28,555 nucleotides of DNA from a virus, in IMG/VR virus record IMGVR_UViG_3300044631_002195, positions 1-28,555 of that record. One strand, written 5' to 3'. The notes beneath the pieces are model-generated. The model was not told the DNA's origin. It did not search any database and was given only the letters and a program-made list of their open reading frames with translations. Positions within the stretch are counted from its first letter, which is position 1; each line of letters opens with the position of its first letter. Shown piece by piece: positions 8,544-16,822 of the stretch. Both the position numbers and the translations under genes were made by a program.

Positions 8544-9526
8544 TACACCAGAACCATTTGTGTTATTACGTAGTCTGCAAGTAGCTTGTCTGCGTATGAA
8601 GAGCCAGTTCCACTAAATGCTTCTGAAGAATACTCAAAGTCCCAATCTGTTGTGGAAACCTTTTTAATATATCTGTCTTTCCAGACACGATCTTTTGCAA
8701 AGTACATCTTCATTATTTCTACAGCTGCGTCACGAACCTCATTTGGAACATACTCCCAACCAAATCTGGCGTATACCTTATAATTCTTAGACCTTCTAAA
8801 TATATCTGGAGAAGAATCATGAATTGATGGAGGAACCATTCCGTTAGCTATATAAACATCATTATCTAAAATAGACGCTATGTTTACCTTTAAACCAAAG
8901 CCGCTTGTTGTGATATCAATAGTCAGCCCAAGGTTATTAACTTGATTTAAATTATCAACAAGAAGCTGATCATTTGCGTGAAGGGTATGCAGCCTATTTA
9001 CTTTTTTAGTAAGAGGCATAGTGTCAGAATCATTTCCTACTGAAGAAAAATAATCATCGTGTAGGAAAAACTTCTGCCCAGTATAGCCATCAATTATATT
9101 TCTTGCATATCTTTCAGCAAGCTTAAGTTCTTGATATGTCTTATGATTTGGATCATTTGAGTCTGAACCAAATCCCATTTCTTGTGCAGCCTCTTGTATA
9201 TCTACATAAGGAGTTACAATATCAAGCATGGTGATATTAGAATATGCAACACTTTCATATTGCCATTCCCATACTAGCTTAAACTTTCTTGTTCTTGCTG
9301 TGTACGATAATGGTAAATAAACTACGTAAGAGCCTGTATCGACTTCGCTTTGTTCCGCCGTAAGAGTTGTAAGTATTGATTCTGGATTAATTGGTGGAGA
9401 TATGATTGGGTCACCAGTTATGTCATAAACTTTGACAGTTACTGGAGAGCTAAGTGTTACAGCTTCACCCTTCACGTAAATCTTTGTTGTTGCGGGTGTG
9501 CTTGTGTTTACATATATCTCTGCCAT
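8543..9526 (-). CDS. Head-tail connector (adaptor) with N-terminal beta domain
   Basis: The 327-residue protein seems to have two parts. Residues ~1-110 form a beta-sandwich-like region (TKIYVKGEAVTL, VTVKVYDITG, YVVYLPLSYTARTRKFKLVWEW). Residues ~120-327 have the helical pattern of gp6/gp15-type connectors that dock on the portal: AERYARNIIDGYTGQKFF, then PNEVRDAAVEIMKMYFAKDR, then a Ser/Gly-rich tail ending DKLLADYVI. It lies two genes after the capsid protein and is coupled through TAATG to the stopper. Usual connectors are roughly 100-200 residues, so the N-terminal domain is an addition that may be exposed at the neck. The connector part is fairly clear; the N-terminal function is unknown. 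Confidence 0.65.
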   Translation of the reverse strand: MAEIYVNTSTPATTKIYVKGEAVTLSSPVTVKVYDITGDPIISPPINPESILTTLTAEQSEVDTGSYVVYLPLSYTARTRKFKLVWEWQYESVAYSNITMLDIVTPYVDIQEAAQEMGFGSDSNDPNHKTYQELKLAERYARNIIDGYTGQKFFLHDDYFSSVGNDSDTMPLTKKVNRLHTLHANDQLLVDNLNQVNNLGLTIDITTSGFGLKVNIASILDNDVYIANGMVPPSIHDSSPDIFRRSKNYKVYARFGWEYVPNEVRDAAVEIMKMYFAKDRVWKDRYIKKVSTTDWDFEYSSEAFSGTGSSYADKLLADYVITQMVLV

Positions 9527-9535
9527 ATGTTAGGC

Positions 9536-9934
9536 TTAGTTGTAGTACTCCTGTACTTCTCTAGGTGTAGCTAATCTAAACCCTTCCTCCTTATCAAAAA
9601 TTTCTTGAGCCACATCTGGCTTCATTGCTACAAACGGGTGCTCTCTTGTAAATGTAAATCCAAGCGCATCATATCTAGCATTTGGTCGATCCATCTTTAC
9701 TAGAATCATATCTTCATCAAGCTTTTGATTTGGATCCAGTCTAGGAAGAATTTCATCTGCATCTTCTTTTGCATTTTCTATATTCTTAAGGGTTCCTTGG
9801 TAAACTGACCAAGTTACTCCTTCTTCTGCGAGTGCCGCAATTACATCTGCTTTATTTTTTAGTCCATCGACATCAACTGCAAAGTTTGCTGCTAGTGCCT
9901 TTAGATCCTTGACCTTAAGTGTGTCAAATGACAT
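9536..9934 (-). CDS. Small capsid-region protein with SAP/HeH-like N-terminus
   Basis: The 132-residue acidic protein is the first gene after the capsid terminator and its paired promoter. AAGGAG precedes ATG 9934 at good spacing. Residues 5-38 (LKVKDLKALAANFAVDVDG, then KADVIAALAEEG) have the helix-turn-helix spacing of SAP/HeH/LEM-like domains, which occur in several phage head-region proteins and often bind nucleic acid. The C-terminal half (LGFTFTREHPFVAMKPDVAQEIF...GFRLATPREVQEYY) resembles a small peptide-like domain found next to connector genes. It may be a minor head or head-completion protein. The domain call is by eye and moderate; the function is unproven. Confidence 0.5.
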   Translation of the reverse strand: MSFDTLKVKDLKALAANFAVDVDGLKNKADVIAALAEEGVTWSVYQGTLKNIENAKEDADEILPRLDPNQKLDEDMILVKMDRPNARYDALGFTFTREHPFVAMKPDVAQEIFDKEEGFRLATPREVQEYYN

Positions 9935-9959
9935 ATATACTCCTTTGGTATGTATATAA

Positions 9960-9988
9960 ATTATAGCACTAGAAAATTAAAATGAAAA
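9960..9988 (-). promoter_or_regulatory. Promoter with extended -10 (TGCTATAAT) after capsid terminator
   Basis: On the minus strand, TTTTCA (9988-9983), a 17-base spacer and TATAAT (9965-9960) with TGC directly before it form an extended -10 promoter. The -35 overlaps the U-tract of the capsid terminator. A good Shine-Dalgarno sequence and the ATG at 9934 follow. The arrangement and the TGCTATAAT string repeat at 5928-5920. Confidence 0.6.
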
Positions 9989-10015
9989 GCCCCCAAAATT
10001 AATTGGGGGCCTTTC
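9985..10015 (-). terminator. Rho-independent terminator after major capsid gene
   Basis: The stem is GCCCCCAA / TTGGGGGC (9989-9996 with 10003-10010) with a 6-base loop. On the minus strand it is followed by CTTTTCATTTTAATTTT, a good U-tract. It lies about 25 bases after the capsid stop codon. Confidence 0.8.
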
Positions 10016-10034
10016 CAGCAAGTTATTTCTTAAA

Positions 10035-11087
10035 TTAAGAAGCAACCTTAACGTCTTTTACAACTACCCATGCGTCTGCCTGCTCAATTTGGGTTCCAAC
10101 ACGAGTATACATTGTATATTCGATTGAGTCCTTCTTTGGCCAGAAGAATCGGTAAACAGTTACGTCACGCTTGATACCAATAACTACGTTATTAGGGAAT
10201 GTCAAGTGAACGTCTCCGTGATCTCCTGTTGGTGTTGCATATGAGCCAGTCTGTGTTTCCTTAAGTAGTGGAACCTCAACAATTGGAATACCAAATGCGA
10301 ATGGTGCTACGTACCCTGCTGGACCACCAAGTCCGCCTTCATTTCCACGGATAATGCTTGAAGCAATATCTTGTGGGTTAGCAGAACCGTATTGACCCAA
10401 CTGTGAAGTTGAGTACAAGTAGTCTTGAATTAGGTTTGAGCCTGCAAGGAAGCGTAGGTCTGGACGACGTTGCTTGTACTTACGTGGCATAGCCTTAAGA
10501 GCCTTGTTGAAGATTTCACGAGACACGTTTGCGCCTGCTCCAGCTACTACATGGCCGTTTGCCTTTGCAATCTTAACAACACCATCAAATGACTTGTATA
10601 GTGCATCTGATGTTAGAGCTGTGTTACCGTTAAGGACTACGTCCTCAAGGTCGTTACCAGCCTGTGTTGCCATAAGTCTTGCAATGTGATCTTCTAGATC
10701 TGCACCTTCAATGTTGTCTTCTAGAGACTCAGTTGAAAGCTCCCAATCTAGGCGAAGCTTCTTTGTTGTGAGAGAAATCTTTGAAAACTGTACAGCTGCA
10801 TTTGAGCCAGTGTCAGTTGCTTCGGCTGCAAGCTTCATAAGCTTCTCACCAACGCCAATACGATCAATCTCTGTAGTGTCAGCTCTCATTCGAACTGTAC
10901 GTGCTACTTTACCGATTACTGTTGCATCGAACATGTAATCGAGGAATCTTGCGGATTGCTCAGGATTGAGCAAGCCTCCCTTACCCTCGGAACCTACGTG
11001 AATTCCGTCGGTAGGGTTTGCAGAACCTGTCATGCTACCTGTTAGAGTAGCAGCTTCTGCTGCTTTTGCTAATAGTTCATTACTCAT
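10035..11087 (-). CDS. Major capsid protein (HK97 fold)
   Basis: The 350-residue protein forms the icosahedral shell. It starts at ATG 11087 with GGTGA upstream and lies directly after the protease-scaffold gene, the standard order. Features consistent with the HK97 fold are the flexible N-terminal arm, the E-loop-like region around residues 60-115 (VARTVRMRADTTEIDRIGVG), a spine-helix region (LEDHIARLMATQAGNDLEDVVLNG), and a C-terminal part with GIPIVEVPLL and NNVVIGIKRDVTVYRFFWPK. The gene has its own terminator, as expected for the most abundant virion protein. The first ~35 residues are Ala/Ser/Gly-rich and could be removed or act as a delta-like segment. Confidence is high from sequence pattern and synteny. 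Confidence 0.9.
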   Translation of the reverse strand: MSNELLAKAAEAATLTGSMTGSANPTDGIHVGSEGKGGLLNPEQSARFLDYMFDATVIGKVARTVRMRADTTEIDRIGVGEKLMKLAAEATDTGSNAAVQFSKISLTTKKLRLDWELSTESLEDNIEGADLEDHIARLMATQAGNDLEDVVLNGNTALTSDALYKSFDGVVKIAKANGHVVAGAGANVSREIFNKALKAMPRKYKQRRPDLRFLAGSNLIQDYLYSTSQLGQYGSANPQDIASSIIRGNEGGLGGPAGYVAPFAFGIPIVEVPLLKETQTGSYATPTGDHGDVHLTFPNNVVIGIKRDVTVYRFFWPKKDSIEYTMYTRVGTQIEQADAWVVVKDVKVAS

Positions 11088-11105
11088 TAGTTTTTCACCA
11101 TACCC

Positions 11106-12422
11106 TTATTTTGTTAATTCGCTAACGGAACCGAGGAAAGTGCCGTTCCATTTTGATTTTTTCATTGTTACTCCAGCTGACCCGCCAAGGTCAGAGGACT
11201 TCTTGATTGCAGTGTCTGATTCTACTGCGTCTACTCTTTTTTCAACTGTGTCCATGATGGACTTGATTGAATCAACTGCTGTTGAGAGTTCTGTGTGCTT
11301 TTCTGCTAATTCTGAAATTCTCAAATCGACATTCTTGCTAAAAGCTTCGACTGTCTCCTTGATTGTTGAAACCTGAGCAGCGTTTGCCTCAGAGGCCTTT
11401 TCCAAAGTCTCTGAGAAGAAACCCTTAAGGTCGCCTAGCATTTTAACAAAATCAGGTGATTCCTGAACTGTTAGTTCTGCTGATTTTTCCAGAACTTCGG
11501 CAGAAGTTTCTTCAGCTACAACTTCAGCAGACTCTTGTTCTACTGGGGCAACTTCTTCAATAATTTCTGCAGGTGCTTCTACAGCTACTGCTTCTTCTAC
11601 TACTGGAGTTGCTTCTGTTACATTAAGCTTTTCCACTTCATTTCCTCCTTCTGCAATTGCCATATTTATATTTGTGTTGTCAGGCAATGTTTGCAATCTT
11701 GATCTACGTGAATCAAGAATCTTCTCTATTTCTTTTCCTTTGTTTACGTCGTTTGACTCTACCCATCCAATGAGTTCTGTTTTTTTACCAGTAACTGGAG
11801 ATATGTATTCTGATTCTGTTGACATAAATACAGAATCGCTTTCTATACAATAAAAAATATTTTCCATTTTAACATCTGCTGCGATGCCTTTAAAAATCAT
11901 TTGTCCATTTACTTTTTCAATAGATAAAATGTTACATAGTTCATTTGCTGGTGAATCAACGATTGATAGTTCAACTAGTGCATAGTCTTTGATAAACCTT
12001 ACTGATGCTCCTGTTGATTTATTTACTTCATTATCTGATTCAATAATCTTTCCGCCAATAGAAAATCCTGTTAGTGTTCCGTCTAAAACTTTTTCCCAAG
12101 TATCTTGGGCGCCCTTGGAAATGTATGCATCAACGTAAACACCGTTGTAAAATTCTTTTGTTGCAGGGTCATAAAAAGTTTCTGGTCTAAATGATGCCAC
12201 CTTGCCAACTGCAAGTGGCTGATGCATTTCTCTTAGATTACCTCTAAAGCTTTCAAACGCTTTCATGCTAGCTTCTTGAGTAACGACATCACCAGTCTGA
12301 TCCAGGTTATCTAATGTTGCGAATCCTGAGACTGTTCTTTTTTCTCTATTGACCTTCGTGAATGGAATTGATAAATTAATAGCATTTCCATTAGAAGACC
12401 AATGTGACTTTTCTATGATCAT
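11106..12422 (-). CDS. Prohead protease (S78) fused to scaffold domain
   Basis: The protein has 438 residues. Residues ~15-175 match the HK97-type S78 prohead protease: KRTVSGFATLDNLDQTGDVV, catalytic His67 in EMHQP and Ser121 in TGFSIGGK, then ALVELSIVDSPAN. Residues ~265-310 are Glu/Ala/Val-rich and low in complexity, and ~325-410 are a predicted coiled coil (LEKASEANAAQVSTIKETVE, IMDTVEKRVDAVE), as in scaffolding proteins. The fusion suggests that one polypeptide both builds and then matures the prohead, with the scaffold probably self-digested. The capsid gene follows after 18 bases. No Shine-Dalgarno sequence precedes the ATG, but TATAAT lies 9 bases upstream, so the message could be leaderless. 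Confidence 0.88.
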   Translation of the reverse strand: MIIEKSHWSSNGNAINLSIPFTKVNREKRTVSGFATLDNLDQTGDVVTQEASMKAFESFRGNLREMHQPLAVGKVASFRPETFYDPATKEFYNGVYVDAYISKGAQDTWEKVLDGTLTGFSIGGKIIESDNEVNKSTGASVRFIKDYALVELSIVDSPANELCNILSIEKVNGQMIFKGIAADVKMENIFYCIESDSVFMSTESEYISPVTGKKTELIGWVESNDVNKGKEIEKILDSRRSRLQTLPDNTNINMAIAEGGNEVEKLNVTEATPVVEEAVAVEAPAEIIEEVAPVEQESAEVVAEETSAEVLEKSAELTVQESPDFVKMLGDLKGFFSETLEKASEANAAQVSTIKETVEAFSKNVDLRISELAEKHTELSTAVDSIKSIMDTVEKRVDAVESDTAIKKSSDLGGSAGVTMKKSKWNGTFLGSVSELTK

Positions 12423-12431
12423 ATGTTATAT

Positions 12432-12460
12432 ATTATAGAGATTGTTGTATCAAAAGGCAA
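12432..12460 (-). promoter_or_regulatory. Possible promoter for protease-capsid transcript (near-leaderless)
   Basis: On the minus strand, TTGCCT (12460-12455), a 17-base spacer and TATAAT (12437-12432) lie in the 56-base gap after the portal gene. The -10 ends 9 bases before the ATG at 12422, so the transcript would start only 2-3 bases before the start codon. No ribosome binding site is present. The site is AT-rich, so chance is possible. Confidence 0.42.
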
Positions 12461-12478
12461 ATAACTAGTTGAGTAGGA

Positions 12479-14059
12479 CTAGTTGACTTGTCTTCCTTCT
12501 CCCTTAGCATTTCTGCCCTCCCCAGATTTATCTGGGGAGCTTGCTGATCTTTCTTGGTCACGGGCTCTGCTCTGAGTAGCCTGAGCCTTAATTTCAGCTG
12601 CCTGGGCTGCAAGATCTACTGGGACATCTCCACCTTCTCGTGGGACCATTCCCATTCTGACTCTAATTTCATTTGGAGTAATTACCTGGAATCTAAGATA
12701 TCTTTCATCTATCTTAGACTGGGTATCTGCATCAGTTAAACTTAATTCATTAAACTTAAGCTCTAAAGCATCTGTCATTTCTTGAATTATTTTATTCAAT
12801 TTCTTTTCTAGGTTTTCTTGAGCAGGGCGACATACCTGTTCTTTAAATGTCTTATCTGCATCTCTTGCTGCTGCCAAGTTGATACCAGCTGGTGTACCAA
12901 TTTTGTTAATTGGTACTCTATGAGCCATTAGTATTTCATCTCTATTTGAATTTCTATATTTTTCAAATGAGCCTTCTTGAGCTCCCGCTTCAATTGGCTC
13001 CATTTTAAATTCAGTTTTTGAGTCTGGAGAGTCTGGGGGAAGTGGTATATACAAAGACCTGTGGTTCTTTCCCTTTAGTCCAACCTGGAAAAACTCAAGC
13101 AATTTTCTTTCAGATTCTGGAGAAAGCTTTGCTCCTTTTACTGTAATAATATATCTAGGAACTGCTTTATTTTCAAAATAATCTAGGTTATATTTACCAG
13201 CAAACTCATTGCCAGCCATTGAATTTTGTGCAGCAATAATATCTGGAATTCCATAGTAGTTATTCTTTGGAGTATACTTCTTCAAATGAATAATCTCATT
13301 AGGTCTATCCTCTTGACCTGCTATAGGGTTTACTGTTTCTGTGTCCCCGAAGTTTCTAAAGAATACCGCCTTGCCATAAAGAAGCTGTATAAAACCGTCT
13401 CTAAGGCGTCTTACACGCATTGTCTTTGAAGGTATGTGACCGATGTACCCTATCTTGCCAGTTGTCGTTCTACCGACCTCCAGATAGCCATTACCAGTAG
13501 CTTCTATGTCAGTGTAGAACTTTATAAGTGTTTCTTTAAAAGTTTCGTCTTCATTACAATCTTCAAGCCATCTGTGCAAATCTTGTTTAATTCTATTTAG
13601 CTTCTTGCGAGCTCTTTCTAATTGCTTCTCATCATTAATTTCATCAAGGGCATCTGTTGTCTTTTTTGATTCAATAAAATCAAATCCAAGACCAACAATA
13701 TTTGCAACCTTTGCATTTATAGCAGCATAGTTGTATGGAGAAATTTCATAAATTGTTGATAAATAATCTAAATTATATTCTGGCTGTATTAGATCAAACG
13801 TGGCATATCCGCTAACTGCTTGCTGATGTTGAAGCTGCTGGCTTATTGCACCGTCTTTACCAACAAAAGCTTTCTGAAGATCTCTAGAAACTTTTCTTCT
13901 AAATGAAGCACCTAGACCAGCAATCTTTAAAATATCTTCGCCTTCTACATCAAATGCGTCATCTGATTTTTGAGTGGTTGGGTTGTTAAATCTCATCCAG
14001 TCTGCCATATTAGAAACTTCAATATTGCTCATAGCAGCGTCATCTTCATACTCAATCAT
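12479..14059 (-). CDS. Portal protein
   Basis: The 526-residue protein would form the dodecameric portal through which DNA is packaged. It starts at ATG 14059, overlapping the previous stop as TAATG. The sequence fits the PBSX/HK97 portal group: an N-terminal region (YNLDYLSTIYEISPYNYAAINAKVANIVGLGFDF), YGIPDIIAAQNSMAG, NKAVPRYIITVKG, the NRDEILMAHRVPINKIG stretch typical of portals, then a helical C-terminus (LEKKLNKIIQEMTDALELKF). The last ~40 residues are low in complexity and charged. It is followed by the protease-scaffold and capsid genes, confirming the head module. No terminase is in the window; it would be expected beyond an edge. Confidence 0.9.
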   Translation of the reverse strand: MIEYEDDAAMSNIEVSNMADWMRFNNPTTQKSDDAFDVEGEDILKIAGLGASFRRKVSRDLQKAFVGKDGAISQQLQHQQAVSGYATFDLIQPEYNLDYLSTIYEISPYNYAAINAKVANIVGLGFDFIESKKTTDALDEINDEKQLERARKKLNRIKQDLHRWLEDCNEDETFKETLIKFYTDIEATGNGYLEVGRTTTGKIGYIGHIPSKTMRVRRLRDGFIQLLYGKAVFFRNFGDTETVNPIAGQEDRPNEIIHLKKYTPKNNYYGIPDIIAAQNSMAGNEFAGKYNLDYFENKAVPRYIITVKGAKLSPESERKLLEFFQVGLKGKNHRSLYIPLPPDSPDSKTEFKMEPIEAGAQEGSFEKYRNSNRDEILMAHRVPINKIGTPAGINLAAARDADKTFKEQVCRPAQENLEKKLNKIIQEMTDALELKFNELSLTDADTQSKIDERYLRFQVITPNEIRVRMGMVPREGGDVPVDLAAQAAEIKAQATQSRARDQERSASSPDKSGEGRNAKGEGRQVN

Positions 14060-14400
14060 TATTTACCACCATTTAGTCTAGCCATCTCTTCCTTGTGTAC
14101 GCTAATGTCCAAAGGATCTGGCGTAAGTCCCCATCTTAATCTTTGCTTTTGGTATTCAAATTCTTCATCATCAATTTGTCTACTGCCCTCAATAAACTTT
14201 GGCTGACCAACATCAATTCCGTAGTGTGCTACAGCTGTGGCAAGCAGTGCGATTCTTTCTTTGTTGTCGATCATAGACGCTATAGACAGAAAATTATTAT
14301 CTTCGTCTCCGACCCATCGGCCATCTGGCATTTCCCAAACATAGACGCCTAATCTGGTCTCCCCAGATTTCATCTTAGCACTAGTTCTTTTTATGTCCAT
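14059..14400 (-). CDS. Small uncharacterised protein upstream of portal
   Basis: The 113-residue protein starts at ATG 14400 and is coupled to the portal by TAATG. It contains TRLGVYVWEMPDGRWVGDED near residue 20, a compact beta hairpin-like stretch, then ERIALLATAVAHYGIDVGQPKFIEG and a charged C-terminal helix (EFEYQKQRLRWGL). I do not recognise a family. Tight coupling to the portal suggests a head-assembly or packaging-related role, but this is only context. The composition is that of a normal soluble protein, with no signal or membrane segment. Confidence 0.6.
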   Translation of the reverse strand: MDIKRTSAKMKSGETRLGVYVWEMPDGRWVGDEDNNFLSIASMIDNKERIALLATAVAHYGIDVGQPKFIEGSRQIDDEEFEYQKQRLRWGLTPDPLDISVHKEEMARLNGGK

Positions 14401-14462
14401 AGTTAATTATTTTACCATCTTTGCGTCTACAAGTCCAGCTTTTGTCAGGCAATGTGACAAAA

Positions 14463-16226
14463 TTATATGATTTGGAACACAACCCTGTCTCTAGAGTATG
14501 TTTTTATTGGCTCTTCTGTCATTACTATTGAAGATCCGTCTGCTACGGCTGATGATTTTCCAATATACAATTCGTAGTGCTCTTGATGATTAACCGCATT
14601 ACTTGAATAAACTGTTATATTTTGATAAAGATTATTGTCTAAAACTCCAGACCTGACACCAAGCAGCTGCTTTCCATTTAGCCATACCTGTCCAGATATA
14701 TCAGAGGCTGGCTTTATTAGGATATAGTTGGGTTCATCTATATATAAGTATGAAGATATATTTGTTGCTGATGAAGCGTCTTGCCCGTTGATATATATAT
14801 TGCTAATATTAGACTTTGTTATACCTCCTCCTGCCGTCCAGGAAATATATGTTTCAACCAATCCTGTTTTATTAAATAACAGGTACCCGCTTGATAATGA
14901 TTTTGGAGTAAATATCATCTCTATGCTTCCGCATTCACCAACTAGGTCTATAAAAAATGCTGAAGAATTTGGCCTAATTCCATTATTATAAACTCTGGTC
15001 CTTACTGGATAATTATCTTTTGATATGTCTATGTCCCAAGACGATCCTGATGTTGGTTGAGATGTTGAAATTATATTGCCTGCACTACTAGCATACAATT
15101 TTTTTTCAGAATAAAAATAAAATTTTAAAGAATATAATTCTGGAATGTATAAATCAGAATCCGATGACTCAAAAACTACTCTAAAATACAAAATCTTATT
15201 TGAAGAAAAATTAGACCCTTGGGTGAAACCTGGAATAGATGATCCATTAGAACAAATAGTCCAAGGGCCAGAAGCCGAAGTTTCTGAAACATATATTGAA
15301 ACTCCGCTTGATGCAACCCAATCAATTCTTGAAGAAATATAATCTTTTGCTATACTCAAAACCATATCTTCTACAAACTCCCCAGAAGAATCTCCTGAGT
15401 TTAGATAGATGCTATTGTTGATAGAGTTATAAGAAAGATTATTATTGTTGTAGATTAACGATTCCCATTTTTCCTGCTCGGGATAAGAGTATGTTGTTTC
15501 AATTGTTTGGTACCTATCTGAAGCTTTGAATAGGCTTCCAAGTTCTGGTGAAGATATTTGATCATCCGTATTTAAAAATAAATTATTATAATGAGACATT
15601 ATTGAATCTTGAGACAATGCGTACCTATAAACAGCTGGACTATCAATTAAGAAATATTCTCCAGATGCCGATGGTCCAGAAGATAAAACAACAGATGTAT
15701 TTGTAAATTTTATAGACACTTCCTGAGATGCAACTAAAACTCCATCTACATACAGACTCATTGCTCTTACAGAATAAACACCGACAACATGCATTACCCT
15801 GTTTGGATTGGGCACTGAATAATCAATTCGGACAGATTCTAATTTAAATACAATGTTTCCATTATCCCAATACAATCCAATTCCGCTTGAGTCGGCTAAA
15901 ATTGGAGTAAAAGAGGTTAATGTTTTTGGATGAAACCAAGATTCAAGGGTGAAGTCGTTATCTGATGTATCTGCTGTTGCAAATCCACCTGTGCCAGCCG
16001 TTCCAGAAAAATCTTTTGACAATGTAAACTGTATATAGCTAGAGCTGTCAATTTTATTTGAATGGTCTCCGCCAGAAACTACTGGCATTCCTAGTTTAGC
16101 TATTTGACCAACATAGGACCCGTGATTATTGCAGCCAGAAATATCATAGGCTACTTGACCAGATGACTCATCTAGCTTCCATAGTCCAATAGGAGAATCT
16201 TTTATTGCTGACAAATAGTATGACAT
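14463..16226 (-). CDS. LamG-domain tail adhesin / receptor-binding candidate
   Basis: The protein has 587 residues. Residues ~1-215 match a LamG/concanavalin-like jellyroll: SPIGLWKLDESSGQVAYDIS at the start, DNDFTLESWFHPKTL, then HVVGVYSVRAMSLYVDGVLV. Residues ~235-370 form a second beta-rich region (SSGVSIYVSETSASGPW, LYFRVVFESSDSDLYIPELY). Residues ~415-587 look like another LamG-like unit (FFIDLVGECGSIEMIF, NYILIKPAS, QVWLNGKQLLGV). Such proteins bind carbohydrates or cell surfaces, so it is a candidate adhesin. The ATG at 16226 has no Shine-Dalgarno sequence but has TATAAT 6 bases upstream. It lies between the enzyme island and the portal, an unusual place for an adhesin. Confidence 0.72.
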   Translation of the reverse strand: MSYYLSAIKDSPIGLWKLDESSGQVAYDISGCNNHGSYVGQIAKLGMPVVSGGDHSNKIDSSSYIQFTLSKDFSGTAGTGGFATADTSDNDFTLESWFHPKTLTSFTPILADSSGIGLYWDNGNIVFKLESVRIDYSVPNPNRVMHVVGVYSVRAMSLYVDGVLVASQEVSIKFTNTSVVLSSGPSASGEYFLIDSPAVYRYALSQDSIMSHYNNLFLNTDDQISSPELGSLFKASDRYQTIETTYSYPEQEKWESLIYNNNNLSYNSINNSIYLNSGDSSGEFVEDMVLSIAKDYISSRIDWVASSGVSIYVSETSASGPWTICSNGSSIPGFTQGSNFSSNKILYFRVVFESSDSDLYIPELYSLKFYFYSEKKLYASSAGNIISTSQPTSGSSWDIDISKDNYPVRTRVYNNGIRPNSSAFFIDLVGECGSIEMIFTPKSLSSGYLLFNKTGLVETYISWTAGGGITKSNISNIYINGQDASSATNISSYLYIDEPNYILIKPASDISGQVWLNGKQLLGVRSGVLDNNLYQNITVYSSNAVNHQEHYELYIGKSSAVADGSSIVMTEEPIKTYSRDRVVFQII

Positions 16227-16228
16227 TT

Positions 16229-16822
16229 TTATATTATATCAGCACTAAAGTTATATACGGCATAGTACTGATCGTCTTCGTTAAAATGACCTATCTTGTA
16301 TAAAGATCCTGGAGGTATAATTAAAACAGATCCCTTTTTTGGAGCAAACTGGCTTTTAATTCCATCTTCAACAACGAATGTTTCTGAAGATGCTTGGGAC
16401 TCGTTTAAGAATAAAAATGCTGTGAATTCTTCTGACTCTTCATAACCTTCATCAAAAATATATGAAACTTCTTGCCTATATAGATTTGATGAACTAGATT
16501 TATTATTTTTAAGACCAAAAGCATTTGTGTAAAGATCTGATGTGCTCCAAAAAGCCATCTTTATACTGTTTGATATGTAAAGGGGTAGGTCGTTGCTTGG
16601 TGAATCAAATGTGACTTGCTTAAAATATCTATTGCTTTTTTCGTGGTTAGCTTTTACATCCATACACTGATCTTGACTAACGCCAACATTGAGCCATTGG
16701 CTATTAGAAATGGAATCCTTTATTTTTTCTACAAAACCATCTGCGTCGGTTATTGAATGGTTAAATATAAAAGAATGTGGTCCCAATTGAGAAACTCCAA
16801 ACATTGGTATGCTAGATGTCAT
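16229..16822 (-). CDS. Degenerate 2OG-oxygenase-like (double-stranded beta-helix) protein
   Basis: The 197-residue protein has the same C-terminal layout as the neighbouring oxygenases: YRQEVSYIFDEG, FTAFLFLNES in place of MYLNDDY, then FAPKKGSVLIIPPGSLYKIGH in place of KPKAGSIIIFPS...H. The first metal His is not present (IFD instead of HxD), and the distal His and 2OG-binding K/R are not at the expected spacing. It is therefore probably not an Fe(II) dioxygenase and could be a non-catalytic partner or a binding protein. It starts at ATG 16822 in a TAATG overlap with the stop of an intact oxygenase gene, which supports a joint function. Homology is inferred by eye from the core pattern. Confidence 0.55.
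   Translation of the reverse strand: MTSSIPMFGVSQLGPHSFIFNHSITDADGFVEKIKDSISNSQWLNVGVSQDQCMDVKANHEKSNRYFKQVTFDSPSNDLPLYISNSIKMAFWSTSDLYTNAFGLKNNKSSSSNLYRQEVSYIFDEGYEESEEFTAFLFLNESQASSETFVVEDGIKSQFAPKKGSVLIIPPGSLYKIGHFNEDDQYYAVYNFSADII
16233..16238 (-). promoter_or_regulatory. Possible -10 box for leaderless LamG adhesin mRNA
   Basis: TATAAT on the minus strand ends 6 bases before the ATG at 16226, and no ribosome binding site is visible. The box overlaps the last codons of the upstream gene in AT-rich sequence, so it may be chance. No good -35 was found. Confidence 0.3.
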
